Below the pieces are notes generated by a model. That model saw only the letters and a program-made list of their open reading frames with translations. It searched no databases and was not told where the DNA came from. From Timema cristinae (lineage: Eukaryota; Arthropoda; Insecta; Phasmatodea; Timematidae): 64,000 nucleotides of DNA. Of this stretch, positions 20,511 to 31,936 are shown piece after piece (position 1 is the first letter of the stretch; each line of letters starts with the position of its first letter). A program made the translations under genes and the position numbers. The DNA is taken from assembly GCA_039000515.1 (NCBI GenBank), contig JBCFYV010002294.1, positions 105,153-169,152 on the forward strand, in the 5' to 3' direction.

Positions 20511-20999
20511 TATGTGACTTCACTATCAGTATGGTTCAAGGCAGTAATACTCAACCTTTTTTTTTTTAGCTTACTGCCCTCTTCTGAGAATTTGATGCTG
20601 CTACAGCCCCTAACCCTAAGTTATATGTAATATGCATACTGAAATCAATGATAATAACCTTGCAGAAATACTTCTTTCCCACTTAGTCAATATTACCTCC
20701 TTTTAAATAAACATGATTACAAAATAAATTCACTTTTTACGTGGCATAATTTATAATTCTTATGAATAAAACACTCGTTAAAACATAACTAATGTTAAGT
20801 GGTTACAAATATAAGGAATAAATCGTATTGTCAAAATTATAGAACATAAATACAGTATTTAATTTAAGACCCTTTTGTTAAATATTTTTTTGCCTGTGTT
20901 TATTAGCGTAGAATTATTCCTGCAATATCAGTAACAAACCCATACGCTCTCGTACAACTTCCTTACAATTATTTACCATCTCATAAAATCGTATTCGGG

Positions 21000-21430
21000 T
21001 ATGAAAAACTACACGTATACCACAAAGCTTAGAAAAAATATGTTCACTATACGTAGTCCTAAATTACCAAATAAAGGAAAATCTTATTCATTACACGTAT
21101 ACCACAAAAGTTAGGAGAATAATGTTCACTACAAACATACATAACGCTTAAAAAATAATGTTAAAAAAAAGTTTTATCACATAATAAAATAAATTTACAT
21201 GATATATTTATTATATCACAACATAAAGAAAAATTATGTTCACTACACATACACAAAGTTTAGAAAATTATGTACAATACACATATGCCACAAAATAAAA
21301 TAAAATTATGCTCACCACACATAAATGCCTACAACAAAGTTTAGTAAAATTTTATGCAATACACTATCACAATATATCACTAAACAAATTAAAATCATGC
21401 CCATTACATACATATCTCTAAATAAAGAAA
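21000..21430 (+). repeat. Degenerate ~40-bp repeats, left arm
   Basis: Recurring 'TTCACTACACGTATACCACA' and 'AAAGTTTAG(A)AAA..ATG' segments at irregular spacing of 40-60 bp. The inverted counterpart is at about 35590-36010. No coding potential is visible. Confidence 0.6.
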
Positions 21431-21454
21431 AATCATAATCATTTCACTTATATA

Positions 21455-22893
21455 CAGTGGTGGACCTACGGTATGGCAGATTTTGCAAGTGCCCTGGGCG
21501 CCACTTAACGGGGCACGTCACTAAATAGGTTCTATTTACTCAATTATTGTAATTTATCTTACTTTTTTATTCCAAATACTTTTATATTTTAAATCATTTT
21601 TAGTTGTTATAATATAAACTACTAAATAGAACGTTAAATATTTGTTTTTGTATAAACTGTAGCTAAATCCATGAGATTCATACTGAAAATAGCCTATATA
21701 AGATCACATACTAATTATCATGTCAGAACTTGGCCGTTGAGATAAAGCGAACCTAGGGCGCAAAGGTCCTAAGGGCGTATTTCAACTTTTTGTTTTGTTT
21801 TAAATGTAAAATAATATTTAAACTAAACACGTTTCTAATTATTTATCAATAAATAAATAATTTTATCTAAAATTGAGAATATATTAAAAAATTACCAACA
21901 ACACAATCACATTTGTTTTATGACGTTTGAGGTCGCTTTGATTTTTATTAATGATTAAAGAAAATTTTAACAGAAAAGGAAAAAAGAAGGACGAAAAGGA
22001 GCTAAAGGAGTTTCAGTCACAGTTTTATGACAACCCTGCTGTGATGGTTGACACAAGAGTAGTGTTCAACAAAGAATAAGTGAGACAAACAGCCTGGTAT
22101 TGTTAGTGAATTGCGACAATCACTCACTCAAAACGCTGCGCCTGTGGTTGTGAAGTCGGAGCCCAAAATCAGATGGAGTGCAAGGATAAAAGCAATGAAG
22201 CCGGTTAACAAGTACCTTGAGAAGATACTTAGAGCTATCCAGGACATTACAGACGATGGAAATGAAACCAGTGAAATAAGAAGTGACTTTCTTTGACTTT
22301 CTTATTGATGCCAAGGGACTGTGTTACGCTGACGATATTAAAGATTCGAACCAGAAGTGCGAACATTTAGGAAAATTTTATAGCTGTGTTGTTGATGGAC
22401 AACAACTATATGAAGACATTTTAGATTGTCACATGTTTTTTCAAGTCGGGCCAACATGAAAATATCAAGACTTGAAGAACTTCCAGAATGTATTGCTCAG
22501 TACGCGGATGAGAGCATTTTCCACAATCTTCACAGTGCTATTCAGATACTGCTAACCATCGTCAGCTGTGAGATCTGAAACTAATATCTTCGTTTTGTAA
22601 GTCTTCATGGGTCAAAGCTGATTGTGTGATTTGCTCTGTTGATTGTGTAAAGAGAATAAACAGAAACAACAGACTTTAAGATATCATAGATCAATTTGCG
22701 TCAGTAAAAACAAGGAAGGTGCATTCATAGTTTTCTTATGTTACCATAATGTGTTAAATATAAAATTAATGAGTTTGTCTTATTTTTGAGCAGATATTGT
22801 GGTAAAGTTGTTTAAAAAACAGGTGTCAGTGTTTGGACAGAGGCGCAATTCCAGTGCTTGCCATAGGTGCTATTTTATGTAGATCCACCATTG
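21455..22893 (+). mobile_element. Internally deleted hAT transposon in left arm
   Basis: Terminal inverted repeats are CAGTGGTGGACCTACG at 21455 and, read inward from 22893, CAATGGTGGATCTACA. Flanking octamers CTTATATA and CGTACATC agree weakly, so any target duplication has decayed. The interior has condensed remains of a transposase on the plus strand. The same element sits at 34130-35551 in the right arm, inverted. Confidence 0.7.
21960..22620 (+). pseudogene. ZMYM/DUF4371-type hAT transposase remnant
   Basis: Plus-strand remains of a hAT transposase with most of the middle deleted. A lysine-rich start (KGKKKDEKELKEFQ) lies near 21977. 'IRWSARIKAMKPVNKYLEKI' near 22170-22230 matches the 'RWSAR..A' segment of DUF4371/ZMYM1-like proteins. 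'LPECIAQYADESIFHNL' followed by 'AIQILLTIVSCE' near 22480-22577 matches the C-terminal dimerisation region, which normally continues with an 'ERSFSK' motif; that motif is lost here. Several stops are present. The fragment order and missing core show an internally deleted, non-autonomous copy. Confidence 0.55.
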
Positions 22894-23154
22894 CGTACAT
22901 CACAAAATTAAGACCTCTCATGTTCATTTAACGTTTATTAAGTAATGAAGGGAAATTATGGTCAGTAATGTTCAAAATATGATGAAAAATAAACTGAAGG
23001 GAAATAGTCTTATCTATCTTATCTATCTAATATTCTTATCTAAACTCCAACAAGGAGTAAAACAAAATTTCATCCATTCACAACCCAATTAAAATATTTT
23101 CTTTTTGATGGCTGGCCATCATTTTAAATATTGGTTTTCTCTAAAAGGTGTCCC

Positions 23155-24678
23155 TTATTGGCAATCCTCGATCATATCTGGAAGTAAACTATCCATATAA
23201 AATCTAATTAATTGAGGCTCCATTTCACTTTTCCAGAAGATGTCATCCCTCTCAATTTTCGTGAAGAACATTCCTTTTCTTGTCCAGACAACAAAGTAAC
23301 ACCACCGTCTTTCAGTTATGTGTAATTGTCCTTGCACTTGGTAATAGTAACTATCTCTTTTTTTTAAAAGGATATCATTTCCTCGTAATGTGCAAAACTT
23401 GATTTTTTTTGCATTTTATGGCTTCATTTGGTGTAAAATCTTTCGCCGATGCAGGGCACTTAATTTCGACGATAGCATCATCACCTATAAATCCATCGGG
23501 AGATGCTGCAATAAATGATATATTTCTGTCGACTACCAACCCCACCCTTTCAACTTTTACTCCAAGCACTTCTTCCAAAGCTTCTATTGCCATAGGTTCA
23601 TGTTCAACACCATATCGAGTCCTATAATTTCCAAAGAATGTTCCATGTAACATAGTCTTTACTTGATTTGGCTTCGATGTGGTCTGTCTCATTTTGCAAA
23701 TTTTATCAAATCATGAAGCTGTCACTCGCTTCCTTCGCTGTCTTCTCCATTCTTCATTCTGACTTTGTTCGACCGTTTCATAAATCAAGGCTTTCCTCTG
23801 CTCTTCTGTCATACGCAAACTATAAATAAAATGTTCTTTCTTCAGATTATAGTCTTCTTCATTGAGGTCAGCTTTAGCCGGTATGTCCAGAACCCCATAG
23901 TGCTCATCTGGACCTGAAGACTTCTTTTGTGGTTTTCTGAGGGGAGGGTACTGCAATTTCCGCTTGGTCCTTGCATTTAGACGTTTAACTTTTCGTGTGA
24001 CAAACCTTTTATTGTTTACACCAGGACTGACAATAGCCATCTTTTTGTGCAGGAGGTTGTGTAGTATAGGACCTTTGTTGTGGGAAGTTACTGCTGCTGT
24101 ACAGCGAACTTGATAAGAGCCCCTCAAAGCATAATTAATGCGCTTTCCGCCGATGAATTTGGCAACTACACTATTAAACGACTCTGCAATATTATTACTA
24201 ACGTTAAAGATTAGGCTCTGAGCATGGAATGCCAAGGAATTACGAGCACTAACTATATCTTCCCATAAGCCATATTTTATCAACTCTGGCCCTAAATTTG
24301 TTTCACCTTCTTTTGGTCCCTGACAAAAAAATCCTCGCTCCCCACACCGAGAATGATCACCAAAAACATTACTGGGCCCATTACTTATGTCTTCCTTTAG
24401 TGGTTTGACATTTTCATGATGAGGGAAAGGTTGTACTTGACGATATTTTATTGCCTCAGTTACAGCATATCGCATTCTTAAAACTCTTTGTTGAATGGAT
24501 GACCTAATAATTCCAGGAATTGTACCTAGTTGGCCCTTTCCTCTTTTCCCAATTTCCTTTACCCTATTCACATAGTTGCGAAGAATATGATTTGCACATT
24601 CAATCATTTTTATCTCGAAATCAGGACCATACGGCTTGGCTAGGCTCAAACGTTTCATGACACTGCTGTCCCCATCTC
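23155..24678 (-). pseudogene. Mutator-like/YqaJ transposase, last coding exon (left copy)
   Basis: Final exon of the left gene. It begins after a 'TTTTTTTTAG' acceptor and reads 'DGDSSVMKRL', carrying an acidic pair of the Mutator-like transposase core that follows 'ELIG' from the previous exon. 'NIAESFNSVVAKF' supplies the probable catalytic glutamate (family knowledge). The second half is a YqaJ-type nuclease domain: 'RKRVTAS', 'HEPMAIEALEEVL', 'FIAASPDGFIGDDAIVEIKC' and 'QVQGQL'. YqaJ is the lambda-exonuclease-like fold found in viral recombinases and some transposons. The frame is broken by a TGA just after 'RVTAS' (about 23710) and by an extra A in an 8-A run near 23403. The TAA after 'MIEDCQ' is the likely normal end. 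Confidence 0.8.
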
Positions 24679-24846
24679 CTAAAAAAAATAATTAAATCAA
24701 CTTATTAATTCAATATCATACTGGTAAGGCAATATCATTTATTAATATTAATTTTTGTTGGGTTCCCAATGAAATAACTGGATTATAAATTAAATTTTTT
24801 GATGTTACGATATTAACTAATTGTTTAAGGCGCTATGTTAAGTTAC

Positions 24847-25068
24847 CTATAAGTTCGGCATACACGATTCCATACATTGGTACACTTTGCTTGAACCCAT
24901 CAACTATGATGTCAGCTTCCATTGCATTGGCAGATTGTGTCCAATTTTTATAGCATATGTGCTCTGTAGTAGGTTCTTCTTGAGAAGATGCTCTTTCACA
25001 AATAGAGCAATAGGAGTTGCGAACCCACATGTATATCACCTTTTTGTTTTGAAGCCAACTATGCATGC
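24847..25068 (-). pseudogene. Mutator-like transposase exon, zinc-knuckle region (left copy)
   Basis: 222-bp exon between an acceptor 'ATACTAG' and a donor 'GTAACT'. It encodes 'VIYMWVRNSYCSICERASSQ', then a 'HICYKNWTQSANAMEADII' region, ending '..IVYAELIG'. The C..C....H.C pattern, the 'NW..S..AME.DI' run and the IGDGDSS completed in the next exon are hallmarks of the Mutator-like transposase domain. One A is missing from the A-run near 25043: five here, six needed for the frame and seven in the right copy. Confidence 0.8.
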
Positions 25069-25256
25069 CTAGTATCATAAACAAAATTTAGTGTAGGGTA
25101 TATTAACTACAGGACCATTTAAATACTTTAAACTGAAAAGCAAAGACAAAATTGAGTTTTAAAAGTTTATTTAGTAAATACTATATTATATTAAATAATA
25201 TATCTAGCTCAACACAAAGTTCTACGTCTCAATACTATGTGTTATATATAACTTAC

Positions 25257-25799
25257 CACTCCTGAGAGAGCGTCGTATTTGCTTTTATAATATCTTTTGC
25301 ACCATACTCCATCTGCCACAACAGTTATCATTGGTCGACCCTCTTTGTCCACATTTCCGGCTTTGACAGCCAATGCTGCTTCCTCACGCGTGGCAGCCAT
25401 CATTTCATCAGAAGCAATGCTTCCTAGGTGTTCACCTACTTCTTGGTGTATCTTTTGGTACATAGATTGCCCATACAAGGCATATCTAGTACTGCAGACA
25501 ACTCTTCCATCTGAGAAAAACCTTGGCCTGTGTTAATAATGCCAGCCACCTTTGCGGTATTAACATTCATCGGTGAGTTGAGGTTTTCAGTACGGAGTGT
25601 TTCGAGAACCCCACACATCTTGTACTGCAAGTGTAATGTGCTGCAGAAGCCATTCCTTGTTTCGCCTGTAATATTCATATTTGAAAATGTGCAGTCGAAC
25701 CCTTTATGCTTTATTGCTTGAATACATTCCAAAAAGTACTGTAAGTCGACTATTCTGCGTCCTTCTATGATATAGGGTGTTTTAAAAACATTTGTGTCC
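25257..25799 (-). pseudogene. Mutator-like transposase exon with first catalytic Asp (left copy)
   Basis: 543-bp exon bounded by acceptor 'TTCTTCCAG' and donor 'GTAAGT'. It reads 'DTNVFKTPYIIEGRRIVDLQ' at the start. Later come 'FCSTLHLQYKMCG', 'AKVAGIINTGQGFSQM' and 'VVADGVWCKRYYKSKYDALS', where 'ADG' carries the probable first catalytic aspartate. It is joined in phase to the upstream exon at 26256-26486. One base is deleted near 25472 (GGCAATCTATG against GGCAATCCTATG in the right copy), which breaks the frame before the catalytic motif. Confidence 0.8.
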
Positions 25800-26255
25800 C
25801 TGGAAGAAAAAACAAAACAAATGTGCACTGTAGCTTGACGTATTTAATGCAAGGAATGGAACTGGAACCAGAACCATAAATGTTAACTGATAGCTTTAGC
25901 ATGGAAATTGAACCCCGGACCTTTGGCTTAGCACTCACGGAATCAATTCCCGTGTACATGTATAATTTTTCAACTAATTTAATACTAGGCTTAATTTAAA
26001 TTGATCACCTTCCCACTGCCATGATTGTGCTAATCTTAATTTTAGCCTGTGATATTTAATTAGCATTTATTTTATTACATTCATAATTCTAGATATTGTA
26101 TTTCAACTTCTAATTGTATTTTTATTAGGTGACACTCCTATTAAATATGTATCATATTTAATCAGGGTAGCTTGGTAACAATTTAATTCAAAATTTGAAA
26201 TTAATTTATTGTTCACTAAATAAGTTAACACTAAAATGTGTAATGTAATATTTAC

Positions 26256-26486
26256 TGTTGTGAAGACAATGGTGTCTGTGGCACATCTTCCGGGAAAATA
26301 TCCATTATAACTTCTGTTTCTGAATTAACATTAGTCGAATGTATGGTATTATCTAGAGATGTGGGGTTAGGCGACTCTAAATGTGGAGGGAGAATACTTT
26401 CAATAGTGTCACCATCAGTTAAGCTACAGGATGACATCTCTGAATGTCGAGGGAGGATTATTTGAAATGTATCGATTGTAGTATTC
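26256..26486 (-). pseudogene. Upstream exon of left Mutator-like gene
   Basis: 231-bp exon after acceptor 'TTTTTTTTCAG', ending at donor 'GTAAAT'. It encodes a Ser/Pro/Thr-rich acidic linker that includes 'TIDTFQIILPRHSEMSSCSL' and 'TEVIMDIFPEDVPQTP'. The junction with the next exon is phase-consistent (..CA plus G gives Gln, then DTNVF). It lies in the spacer, so the right arm has no counterpart. No known domain. Confidence 0.6.
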
Positions 26487-26696
26487 CTGAAAAAAAAGAT
26501 TAATGATGTAAAAATAATAATTTGTAATAAATAAATCATTGACTAAAGTTTTTGTTGAATTTATGTCTTGTGCATTCTTTAATTTTTTCATTAAAATACA
26601 TACACCTATTTTACACTATTATGTTTAAAGTTAAACTCCTATTTTGTTTTTCTTACTAAAGTTATTTTGAGTTAATCAAATACATACATAATATAT

Positions 26697-26957
26697 TATT
26701 ATTATTATTTAGCACTGCGTCTTACTACCCGTTCGGTTTATACGCTTTAAGTACTAATTACGATAATCGATTGGGAATTGGGAAGGTTGAATTAGAGGAA
26801 GTGAACCCGCATTTGCGTGGAGGGAGAGTGGAAAACCATTTAGGAAAAACCACCCCAGTTCACCCAACCGAGATTCGAACCTCGATCTCCCCGTCCTCAG
26901 CAGTCGAGCTTAACAAGACTAGCGCGTTAGCCAAATACGCCACCGAGGCGGGTCATA
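26697..26957 (-). repeat. tRNA-derived SINE, full length
   Basis: The minus strand starts 'CCCGCCTCGGTGGCGTATTT', with A-box-like 'GGCTAACGCGC' and B-box 'GAGGTTCGAATCTCGG'. The body then follows (GGGTGAACTGGGGTGGTTTT, TTTTCCACTCTCCCTCCACG), and the tail ends '..GTAGTAAGACGCAGTGCTAA' plus (TAA)n. It is the clearest full-length copy in the window and a good reference for the others. Confidence 0.85.
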
Positions 26958-28009
26958 CATAATATAAAGAAAATATTTCAGGAAGACTATTAACATACAT
27001 TTTATGACTTTCATTTTTTTTTTTAATTCTCATTCTCGCACAATGTAATATCATATATTTAATAAACCAGTTTAGTTTTGCCCTACAGCAAATCAATTAA
27101 TTTGTAAAATTGGGGAGATATGAGGAATAAATTGGCAATTTTTTATCTCGCAATAAGCACAAACAATAGTAATAACATGTATGAGTAAATAAACTCTTTA
27201 ATAAAAAAAATTAATTCAACTTGGTAAAATGGCTTGTTTCAACGCTAGTTTGAGATCTAACGATGACCTCTAAAACGTTTTTTGTTATGGAAATTAATTC
27301 GTAGTAAGTAATGATTTCTATACGTTAAACTCCATCCCTGATCTTGAAAGCAAGATTAATTAGGTATTAATGTATTCTTCCTCAATATCTGGCCTGTAAC
27401 TTATATTATATAGTATATTATTTCACACTCCCCATCCATACCAATGTTGTAGCATTTGCTCAAAATTATACTTTCCTCATTCTTGTCCTAGAAGTGTAGT
27501 TAAATAAGAATAGCCTGGAAGGGTGAAATAAAAATAATATATATTTCATCCCAACCGTATAGTTACTTCAAATGAAGACTAGCCCAAACTAATGACACGT
27601 CTTTCAGCGCGATTTTTTAGTAGGTAGCCAGCCATAAAATCACAGTGTGTGGGCGTGTATTTCTTTCTACTATTTAGAGTCCTTTTCACTCATGTTTGAC
27701 TTAAGTTTCTCATATAAATGTGAATTCCACTCTTACCCAAAAGTGTTGTCTAAAATAGTAAGATAAACATTTTGCTTCGACTTACAATTGATCTAAATTT
27801 CCTCTTTCTGCAGCGGCTTCACCATGAACCTCATAAAATGGTTCTGTCATGGCAGGGAAGGGTTCCAAGTATGCCAGATTATAGTTGATACCTCTGTACC
27901 AGTTCAAAATACATAAAACACATAGTTATAACTATAGATATCATAGCTAGTTTCAGATTTTATACCCTTCTTCTATGAATGTGGCACTCCTATTAACTGT
28001 ACTTAGGTT

Positions 28010-28385
28010 GGGATCAAAGGGGATGCCAGGAAAACTAGTTTGTTTGTTTTTGCAATTTTCGTATCAAACCATTTTTTTCAGCAAATTAAATCAAATATTG
28101 CTCCAGTACAAACATAGAGTTTAATTTTCTTTACAAGGTGATATCAACAGTTGTTAAATTTCTGTCATGATTGTCCTAGAATTTTGTGAAAACTTTTTCT
28201 CCTCGTTTAAAATGTTTCTCATTAAATGATGCTATGCTCATAGCAGATATTCAAGAACAGCTGTTGATATTGCCATGTATAGAAAATTAAACTAGATGTC
28301 TCTAATGAAGCATTTGATTTAAAAAAGTTTGTTGTGAAAACTGCAAAAAAAAACACTTAATTTTTCTCGCGTCCTCTTCCAGCCC
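28010..28385. mobile_element. Foldback MITE, uninterrupted copy
   Basis: A palindromic element. 'GAGTTTAATTTTCTTTACA' and 'GGTGATATCAACAGTTGTT' on the left match the reverse complement of '..AACAGCTGTTGATATTGCC' and 'GAAAATTAAACTAGATG' on the right. The outer part 'TTGTTTTTGCAATTTTC' pairs with 'GAAAACTGCAAAAAAA'. It is the same family as the split copy at 16272-18069. Exact termini were not resolved. Confidence 0.6.
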
Positions 28386-28446
28386 ACCTTAACTTGTTCA
28401 CTAAATAAATTAAAACACTAAAGTGAATTATGAAATCTAATATTTA

Positions 28447-28690
28447 CAGTTGTGAATACAATTATGTCTTCGACTAATTGCCGGAGGATATGTCCATAAA
28501 ATCATCTGTAAAGGTGCTGCTGCTAGGCATACTAATTATTGAATGTGTGGATATATTAATTTGTACGCTGCAGTGAGGATACCGAATAGTATCAGATAAG
28601 ATGCTGGTAGGTGTGCCCGAAAGTGGAGAGGGGATTATATCACGATGAATATTCATAAAATCAAAATGTAAACAACTATTGGTAGGGCTA
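28447..28690 (-). pseudogene. Decayed duplicate of the 26256-26486 exon
   Basis: The minus strand reads 'NIHRDIIPSPLSGTPTSIL' and '..DDFMDISSGN', resembling 'DTFQIILPRHSEMSS' and 'EVIMDIFPED' of the exon at 26256-26486. The matching downstream flank, with donor 'GTAAAT' and 'TTCACTAAATAA', is also duplicated (26215-26260 against 28398-28460). Stops interrupt it. It is probably skipped, because the exon at 29198-29332 joins the 26256-26486 exon in phase. Confidence 0.55.
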
Positions 28691-28857
28691 TATAAAATAA
28701 ATTTGTTTTAGTAAGGATGCTGTGGTCCTTTCGTCTTAGGAACTATTAATTTGGTTATATATATGTACAGCTTTTTAGCACTTTAATATTTATTATAAAG
28801 TTTTTATACTCAAGATTTTCAAGCAATAATATTTATTGCAAGTCGACAGAGAGCTGA

Positions 28858-29165
28858 TTATATTATTATTATTATTATTATTATTATTAGCACCGCGTCT
28901 TACAAACCGTTCGGGTAATACGCACTTACGCTAATGTGTAATGGTAGGGTGATTGCGAGATGAAATGGAGGACCTACAGTTTAACGTTGAATCCGAACCA
29001 CGGTGGAGGCCTGGCATTCCCCACATTGACAAGATGTCTTGTCAGAAGTGAAGGAAGTGTTTGGTAATCAGATAAATCTGTGCCAGGACCAAGGATTGAA
29101 CCCCTGACCTCCAGCACAGAAGTCCAGCACCTTACCCCTAGACCACCAGGTCACCAGCTGATTAT
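28858..29165 (-). repeat. tRNA-derived SINE, second subfamily
   Basis: The minus strand has 'GGTGGTCTAGGGGTAAGGTG' (A-box region) and 'GGGGTTCAATCCTTGG' (B-box). The body 'CCTGGCACAGATTTATCTG' resembles that after the 56-bp array. The tail 'CCGAACGGTTTGTAAGACGC' plus 'GGTGCTAA' ends in (TAA)n, visible as (TTA)n at 28860-28888. The tail is shared with the other SINEs although the body differs. Confidence 0.8.
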
Positions 29166-29197
29166 AGACCACACCATTAAATTATTTAGAAACTCAC

Positions 29198-29332
29198 CTT
29201 TCTTCAGAAGAAGGAGACGTAGAATTGCAATCCACAGTTTCTATCTGTTCTTGAATATTAGGTTTTTGCTCGCTCTATGAACTGTTACCACCTCTTTTAG
29301 TATTTAAGTCACTTGCCTTTACAAAGCGTACT
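29198..29332 (-). pseudogene. Second exon of left Mutator-like gene
   Basis: 135-bp exon between acceptor 'TATCTACAG' and donor 'AAGGTGAGT'. It reads 'VRFVKASDLNTKRGGNSS', then a TAG stop, then 'SEQKPNIQEQIETVDC' and 'NSTSPSSEE'. It joins both neighbours in matching phase (GG|A upstream, AG|G downstream). The single in-frame TAG near 29280 is the only break in this exon. Confidence 0.5.
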
Positions 29333-30381
29333 CTGTAGATAAATAAGATCACGTTTTAAGAAACTTGTTTTTTTTTTTATAAAACTACAACATCAAAAGC
29401 CTATAAATTGTATATTTGAACATTTCTGACAGTAGAAAAACATAAAGCCGAATTTACTATCCCGCCATGATGTTTTGTGTTTTGGTCATTGATCATTCAC
29501 CAAAATCACAGAAATTTATAATATGCTTTTATTAAATATTTATTTTCCTATAACCAGTAAGTATTTTCTGTAAATTGAATATAATATTGGTTAAATATAA
29601 GAAACCGCTATGCTTTGCCTTACATTTTGCATAATTAGTATTTCAGCATGTGACTCAAAAATCTCAGGCGGAAAGTGTAATTATCTGATTATTTTATTGA
29701 TAGGACATATTATTTGCATGCAAAATAATACAGGATTTAATTTTGTCAAGCATGTTCAAGTATTAATTATTGTCACATAAAACTTGTATTTTTTTTAAAC
29801 TAACCATTTAACCAAAAAAATTAAAACAAATATTCCAGTACCCTATTTTATTATTATGAAGTCATGGGAACAAATATTATTCTTAAATTAAATTTATGAA
29901 TTTTTAATAACACAGTTTTGGTTCAAAAATAAGCCTTTGTTACTTTGAGGGGGGGGGGGGGGACGGACGGAGGAACTATTAAAAAATTAAATTAAAACAA
30001 CATTATAAAAAATAATTTACTAGGGGTGAGGAAGAGAAAGTATTTGATACAAAAAAGTGCTCTCACATTAGCGTGTAGATAGATTATAAAACCAAAGTGA
30101 ATTTCACATTTAAAAAACTACCGTTAATGCACCTTGGTGTGGAGATTCGTGAAGCTGATTCAGGGGGTGCTATAAAATAAAATTTCTATTTCTAGATGGA
30201 TACGTCCTTTTATCTGAATAGTGAATATCTAGGCTATTTTTCTGAATGTGATGTACAGATCACATTGTTACCTAAGTTAGGTTGTGTGTTTAAAAAGTGT
30301 ATGATAAATACATGAATATAAATAGGCCAGTATCATTTTTGACCAATTCACTATTGCTATATAAACTTAAAAAATAGTCAC

Positions 30382-30503
30382 CCAGAATCACCAATCCATA
30401 GTTTCTTCCCCTTATTCCAATTTCTTTTCTTGCGATGGGCTGTGAGGTATAATCTTCTTTTTTTCCCTCTTCTATGGTCCACAGTTGTTTTTTCTTCGTC
30501 CAT
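30382..30503 (-). pseudogene. Probable first coding exon of left Mutator-like gene
   Basis: The ATG at 30503 opens a basic 40-residue stretch: MDEEKTTVDHRRGKKRRLYL at the start and 'RKKRNWNKGKKLW' later. It reaches a GTGACT donor after two extra bases, which fits the phase of the next exon. A lysine/arginine-rich N-terminus suits a nuclear DNA-binding transposase. This is a gene model from splice phases alone; another start upstream cannot be excluded. Confidence 0.4.
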
Positions 30504-31204
30504 ACTGACGCTAATTTTTTTTAGCTTCCACTTAATAAAATGTGGTCAATGTACGTATTTTTCAACTAAGCGTGCCACGACCTGCAATATTCTACCGAAG
30601 GTGATGAGCCGGAGTGGAAGTACGAACGGCAAGAGGAAGCGAGAGAAGGATTAGCCTGCTCGTCTGCCATTCTTTCCCTTCCACTATTCCCTCCTACGTT
30701 CAGAGCAAAGCTTGACTGGTCCTTTGCCTAGTGATGGCGTTAGCGTACAGGGAAATGCTACCAGTTGCTACCTCTCAGCTTAATAATGATACCAATAAAT
30801 TTTGTGTTGTGACCCCCCTAATAAATTATATAATTCGATTCACAAATCTCTATTCTATGTTCCTAGAGTATTGCCCTTTAGTTTCCCTCGGATTTAGGTC
30901 TTTAACGATCAACTCAAATATCCCTTATTATGACTTCTCTAAGGGCAAAATTTCATATTTTAAACTATTTTGACATCTCTCTTTATTATAGTAACATAGA
31001 ATAAAGTTTTGTATTCATCACAGTGAAGACCAAACCTCGATACTACTAATAGTTTAATCAAAATTGTGAAAGAGCTGAACACTTGAGTGACACTGTCTTG
31101 GCTCCCCTATGCAAGCCCCTTAACATTTATGGTTCTGGTTCCAGTTCCATTCCTTTTATAATACGTCAAGCTACAGTGCACATTTGTTTTTGTTTTCTTT
31201 CCAG

Positions 31205-31748
31205 GGACACAAATGTTTTAAAACACTCTCTATCATAGAAGGACGCAGAATAGTCGACTTACAGTACTTTTTGGAATGTATTCAAGCAATAAAGCATAAA
31301 GGGTTCGACTGCACATTTTCAAATATGAATATTACAGGCGAAACAAGGAATGGCTTCTGCAGCACATTACACTTGCAGTGCAAGATGATGTGGGGTTCTC
31401 GAAACACTCCGTACTGAAAACCCCAACTCACCGATGAATGTTAATACCGCAAAGGTGGCTGGCATTATTGACACAGGCCAAGGTTTTTCTCAGATGGAAG
31501 AGTTGTCTGCAGTACTAGATATGCCTTGTATGGGCAATCCTATGTACCAAAAGATACACCAAGAAGTAGGTGAACACCTAGGAAGCATTGCTTCTGATGA
31601 AATGATGGTTGCCGCGCGTGAGGAAGCAGCATTGGCTGTCAAAGCCGGAAATATGGACAAAGAGGGTCGACCAATGATAACTGTTGTTGCAGATGGAGTA
31701 TGGTGCAAAACATCTTATAAAAGCAAATACGACGCTCTCTCAGGAGTG
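31205..31748 (+). pseudogene. Mutator-like transposase exon with first catalytic Asp (right copy)
   Basis: Counterpart of 25257-25799, with acceptor 'CTTTCCAG' and donor 'GTAAGT'. It retains 'GRRIVDLQYFLECIQAIKHK' and 'VVADGVWCKTSYKSKYDALS'. One extra base near 31388 (AAGATGATGTGG against AAGATGTGTGG) breaks the frame in the middle, a different site from the left copy's lesion. The arm ends just upstream, so this copy lacks the earlier exons. Confidence 0.8.
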
Positions 31749-31936
31749 GTAAGTTATATATAACACATAGTATTGAGACGTAGAACTTTGTGTTGAGCTA
31801 GATATATTATTTAATATAATATAGTAATTACTAAATAAACTTTTAAAACTCAATTTTGTCTTTGCTTTTCAGTTTAAATTATTTTAATGGTCCTGTAGTT
31901 AATATACCCTACACTAAATTTTGTTTATGATACTAG

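Larger units (their letters stand above)
18268..25886 (+). repeat. Left arm of the large inverted repeat
   Basis: 7.6-kb arm. Its reverse complement is found at 31120-38580 with small indels and scattered substitutions. The outer boundary is the TTAA at 18264. The inner boundary is where '..ACCATAAATGTTAA' stops matching, in the intron upstream of the main transposase exon. It is about 160 bp longer than the right arm, partly because of an extra noisy duplicate at about 19985-20160. Confidence 0.9.
25887..31119. other. Spacer of the palindromic element
   Basis: 5.2 kb between the arms. It holds the upstream exons of the left Mutator-like gene on the minus strand, an exon duplication, two SINEs (26697-26957, 28858-29165), a foldback MITE (28010-28385) and a G-run at 29949-29962. 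The remaining intronic DNA is AT-rich with nothing recognisable. From 30504 to 31119, upstream of the first exon, I see no clear promoter. Confidence 0.7.

Noticed and set aside
20551..21000. hAT-like start CAGTAATACTCAACC in the left arm
   Set aside because: I could not find a matching opposite end or target duplication; the mirrored copy in the right arm adds no new evidence.
30430..30654. Plus-strand frame ending in a basic KRKREKD tail
   Set aside because: The minus strand of the same region gives a better exon with matching splice phase, and this frame has no family pattern.
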